Source: Deltaproteobacteria bacterium GWA2_55_10
Lineage (GTDB): Bacteria > Desulfobacterota > GWC2-55-46
Length of the DNA: 7,617 nucleotides
Reading direction: 5' to 3'
Assembly (NCBI GenBank): GCA_001797415.1
Contig: MGPL01000065.1
Span: 3,076 to 10,692, forward strand
This document shows positions 5,112 to 7,617 of the stretch, piece after piece. Within the stretch, counting starts at the first letter, position 1; every line of letters begins with the position of its first letter. Position numbers and translations under genes: made by a program. A model generated the notes under the pieces. It did not search any database and was not told the origin of the DNA. It worked only from the letters and a program-made list of their open reading frames with translations.

Positions 5112-7617
5112 ATGGCTGCCAGCGAAACACTCCGGAATAACTATCTTATCCTGGCCTTTTTCTTTCTTACCGGCCTTACCGGGCTCGCCTATGAGCTTGT
5201 CTGGATAAGACTCCTCATCCTTTCTTTCGGCTCGACCCAATTCGCGATAACGACGGTGCTGGCCACCTTTATGGCCGGGCTTGCCCTGGGAAGCATCATA
5301 TTCGGACGGGTGGTAGACAGATACCCCTTTCCGCTCCGCGTATACGCGATAATAGAGATACTGCTCGGCATCTACTGCGTGCTCTCGCCCCTGGTCTTCT
5401 ATTTCGTAAAGAGCCTCTATCTCTTTGCCTCCCCGATAACCGGCGAGGCTACCTTCAGGGCGGGCTTCGAGGCGACCCAGTTCGGCCTGGCCCTGCTGGC
5501 GCTCATCGTCCCGACCACTCTCATGGGCGGCACGCTCCCGGCCCTCGTCAAGTACTTCGCATCGACCAATAGGACAGGCGACAGGATAGGCATGCACACA
5601 GCTGTACCGTATGCCGTAAACACGCTCGGCGCGGTAACGGGATGCCTCGCGACGGGGCTCTTCGCGCTATATTATCTCGGGGTCAACGCGACCGTTTACG
5701 CGGCAGGCATCGTCGATATCATCATAGGCGTCCTCGTTTTCGTCATATTCGGAAAGACGGAAAGCAGGACGCATGAGGAGAAGGCCTATTATAATGGAGC
5801 CGATACCGCGGAAGCCGGGCCATCGAGGTCGAGGCTCCACCTCATAATAATCTCCGCGTTTTTCCTCTCCGGCTTTGCCAGCCTGGCGTATGAGGTCCTC
5901 TGGACGCGCGTGCTCTCCCTTGTGCTCGGCTCTTCCGTCTACGCCTTTACGATAATGCTCTCCACATTTCTCGCGGGCATAGGCATAGGCAGCATCGCCT
6001 TCGCGCCCTTTGTGGACAGATGCCGGCGTCCGGTCTTCTGGTTCGCGGTACTCGAAGCTGCCATCGGCTTCTTTGCCCTCGCGTCCGTCTTCATATACAG
6101 GGAGCTTCCTTTCATATTCTTCAATCTGAAACTCTCGTTTGCAGAGAGCTTCTGGCTCTTCCTCGTATTCAAGTTCCTCATCGCCTCTGCAGTGATGATA
6201 ATCCCCGCGCTCTCCATGGGCGCCATTTTCCCGCTCGTAAACAGGATATACGCCGAAGGACGCGGTACCATAGGCAAGAAGGTCGGCAACATCTACTTCT
6301 TCAACACGGCCGGGGCCATACTCGGCTCCTTTGCAGCCGGTTTCATCCTCATCCCGCTTATCGGCGCCCAGAGCGGAGTGGTCCTCATAGCCGCTCTTAA
6401 CATCGTTATCAGCATCGCCGTAATGGCATATTCCGGCATAAGGCCAGGCCCCAGGTACGCCTGGGCAGCCGGGTCCGCGGCCGTCTATGCCGTGATCGCG
6501 CTCTCGCTGCCCTCCTGGGAGCGCCTTGCGATGACCACGGGCATGTATGTCAACGATTACGGCAAGGCCGTAAAGAAGGCCTCTTTCAAGGACTGGAGCT
6601 TCAATGACAAACTGCTTTATTATAATGAAGGCCTGAACGCGATAATAACGGTCCGCAGCTCAGGCCCTGATGGAGAGACCATTACCTACCAGGCCAACGG
6701 CAAGCAGGAGGCAAAGAGCGAGTACGGCGTCCCGCCAGGGAGCTGGGCCGTTCTCGGCCACCTTCCCGCCATTCTCCATAAGGGCGACACGGAAAACGCG
6801 CTCGTCGTGGGCCTCGGCTCTGGCGTCACGCTCGGCATGATGGAGCTCTATCCCTTCAAGTCGTTCGATGTGATAGAGCTCGAGCCCGCGGTGGTGGAGG
6901 CCGCGCAATTCTTCTCAAAGGCGAACAACAACGCGCTCGTTGACCCGAGGGTGAGACTCCACGTCACGGACGGCAGGAGCTTCCTCGCTTCAGTCGACAG
7001 GAAGTACGACGTCATCGTCTCTGGCGTTTCAGACCCCTGGATCTCCGGCGTCTCCAACCTCTTTACCACCGACTATTTCACTGACCTCAGGGGGAAGCTC
7101 AACAAGGGCGGCATAGTCGCGCTCTGGTTCTCCAATTACAGGAACACGCCGGAGGACTTCAAGACCGGGCTCAACTCATTCGCAAGGGTCTTTCCAAACG
7201 TAAGCGTCTGGTTCCATTACAGGGAGGCACTTGACCTGGTCGTAATCGGGAGCATGGAAGAGCATCCCGTTGACATGGAGCGGCTCAATGAGGTCTTCTC
7301 AGACGAAAGGATACGGGAGAGCCTCTCTGGCATAGGCATAAATGACCCCTACGATGTATTCGCGCTCTTCCTCTCGGGCGACAAGGATTTGAGGCGGTTC
7401 CTCGGTAACGCCAAGGTCAATACCGATGAGAGGCCCATACTCGAATTCTCGTTGCCAAAGAGCCTTTACAGGAGCGTAAACGGGGCCGAAAGGGTCCAGG
7501 AGTTACTGAATTCTGCCGAGGAGATCCTCCCGCCCGTTAACTTGAATGGATTGGAGCCCGCGGACTTTTATCTGAATGTTGGGAAGAGCTTCAATCGATA
7601 CAACTTCAGGCTCAATC
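5112..7617 (+). CDS. Polytopic membrane protein fused to spermidine synthase-like domain, 3'-truncated
   Basis: The frame is open from ATG 5112 to the window edge, 835 codons, with the C-terminus missing. No in-frame start exists between the stop at 5052 and 5112, and there is no clear Shine-Dalgarno. Residues 11 to about 500 carry about 13 hydrophobic segments in two homologous halves: GLTGLAYELVWIR (21-33) recurs as GFASLAYEVLWTR (254-266), with further matching segments after each. From about 520 comes a Rossmann domain like spermidine synthase: nucleotide loop GLGSGV (567-572), acidic IELEPAVVEAA, DGRSFL (Asp620) and SDPWISGVSNLFT (640-652). The classical DSSDP catalytic Asp aligns with Gly638, so ordinary aminopropyl transfer is doubtful. 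This is the fused MFS/spermidine-synthase-like family, whose biochemistry is largely undefined. The last residues (DFYLNVGKSFNRYNF) may begin a TPR. It sits in the inner membrane; whether the catalytic domain is cytoplasmic depends on the segment count. Confidence 0.9.
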   Translation, partial: MAASETLRNNYLILAFFFLTGLTGLAYELVWIRLLILSFGSTQFAITTVLATFMAGLALGSIIFGRVVDRYPFPLRVYAIIEILLGIYCVLSPLVFYFVKSLYLFASPITGEATFRAGFEATQFGLALLALIVPTTLMGGTLPALVKYFASTNRTGDRIGMHTAVPYAVNTLGAVTGCLATGLFALYYLGVNATVYAAGIVDIIIGVLVFVIFGKTESRTHEEKAYYNGADTAEAGPSRSRLHLIIISAFFLSGFASLAYEVLWTRVLSLVLGSSVYAFTIMLSTFLAGIGIGSIAFAPFVDRCRRPVFWFAVLEAAIGFFALASVFIYRELPFIFFNLKLSFAESFWLFLVFKFLIASAVMIIPALSMGAIFPLVNRIYAEGRGTIGKKVGNIYFFNTAGAILGSFAAGFILIPLIGAQSGVVLIAALNIVISIAVMAYSGIRPGPRYAWAAGSAAVYAVIALSLPSWERLAMTTGMYVNDYGKAVKKASFKDWSFNDKLLYYNEGLNAIITVRSSGPDGETITYQANGKQEAKSEYGVPPGSWAVLGHLPAILHKGDTENALVVGLGSGVTLGMMELYPFKSFDVIELEPAVVEAAQFFSKANNNALVDPRVRLHVTDGRSFLASVDRKYDVIVSGVSDPWISGVSNLFTTDYFTDLRGKLNKGGIVALWFSNYRNTPEDFKTGLNSFARVFPNVSVWFHYREALDLVVIGSMEEHPVDMERLNEVFSDERIRESLSGIGINDPYDVFALFLSGDKDLRRFLGNAKVNTDERPILEFSLPKSLYRSVNGAERVQELLNSAEEILPPVNLNGLEPADFYLNVGKSFNRYNFRLN

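Noticed and set aside
5100..5597. A 165-codon minus-strand open frame
   Set aside because: It is antisense to the first membrane half of the fusion gene; its product is a charged, motif-free sequence typical of a shadow frame.

Overview
The window looks like chromosomal DNA from a GC-rich Gram-negative bacterium. The gene families, the frequent use of AGG for Arg and ATA for Ile, and a 135-bp intergenic inverted-repeat element of a style I associate with deltaproteobacterial (Desulfobacterota-like) genomes all point that way. The lineage call is an inference from codon habits and memory, not from a marker gene. I see no rRNA, tRNA, CRISPR array, integrase or transposase.

Layout: (1) Bases 2-322, plus strand: the C-terminal end of a tetratricopeptide-repeat (TPR) protein. 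(2) Bases 351-2409, minus strand: a two-gene unit made of a soluble PAS/histidine kinase/receiver hybrid sensor kinase and, 10 bp after its stop, a small phage-CI-like helix-turn-helix protein. (3) Bases 2410-2651: an intergenic region with a probable kinase promoter and the 135-bp imperfect inverted repeat, whose outer edge touches the stop codon of the next gene. (4) Bases 2652-4629, minus strand: tadA (tRNA adenosine deaminase) followed by a phosphomannomutase/phosphoglucomutase. All four minus-strand genes run in the same direction, so read-through through the repeat into the kinase is possible. (5) Bases 4630-4763: a divergent promoter region, with a TTGACA-type promoter towards tadA and an extended -10 promoter towards a tiny membrane protein. 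(6) Bases 4764-4904, plus strand: a single-pass membrane miniprotein of 44-46 residues. (7) Bases 4905-5111: an intergenic leader with two candidate promoters and a hairpin. (8) Bases 5112 to the end of the window, plus strand: a large polytopic membrane protein with two homologous halves fused to a spermidine-synthase-like Rossmann domain, cut off by the window edge.

Functionally, tadA and the mutase are housekeeping genes (tRNA wobble editing; sugar-phosphate supply for cell-surface polysaccharides). The kinase plus CI-like protein looks like a signalling pair with no conventional response-regulator output. The synthase-like fusion lacks the usual catalytic aspartate of aminopropyltransferases, so its chemistry is open. 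Nothing here is clearly a new defence or mobile system. The items most worth a second look are the inverted-repeat element, the kinase/CI-like pair and the synthase-like fusion.
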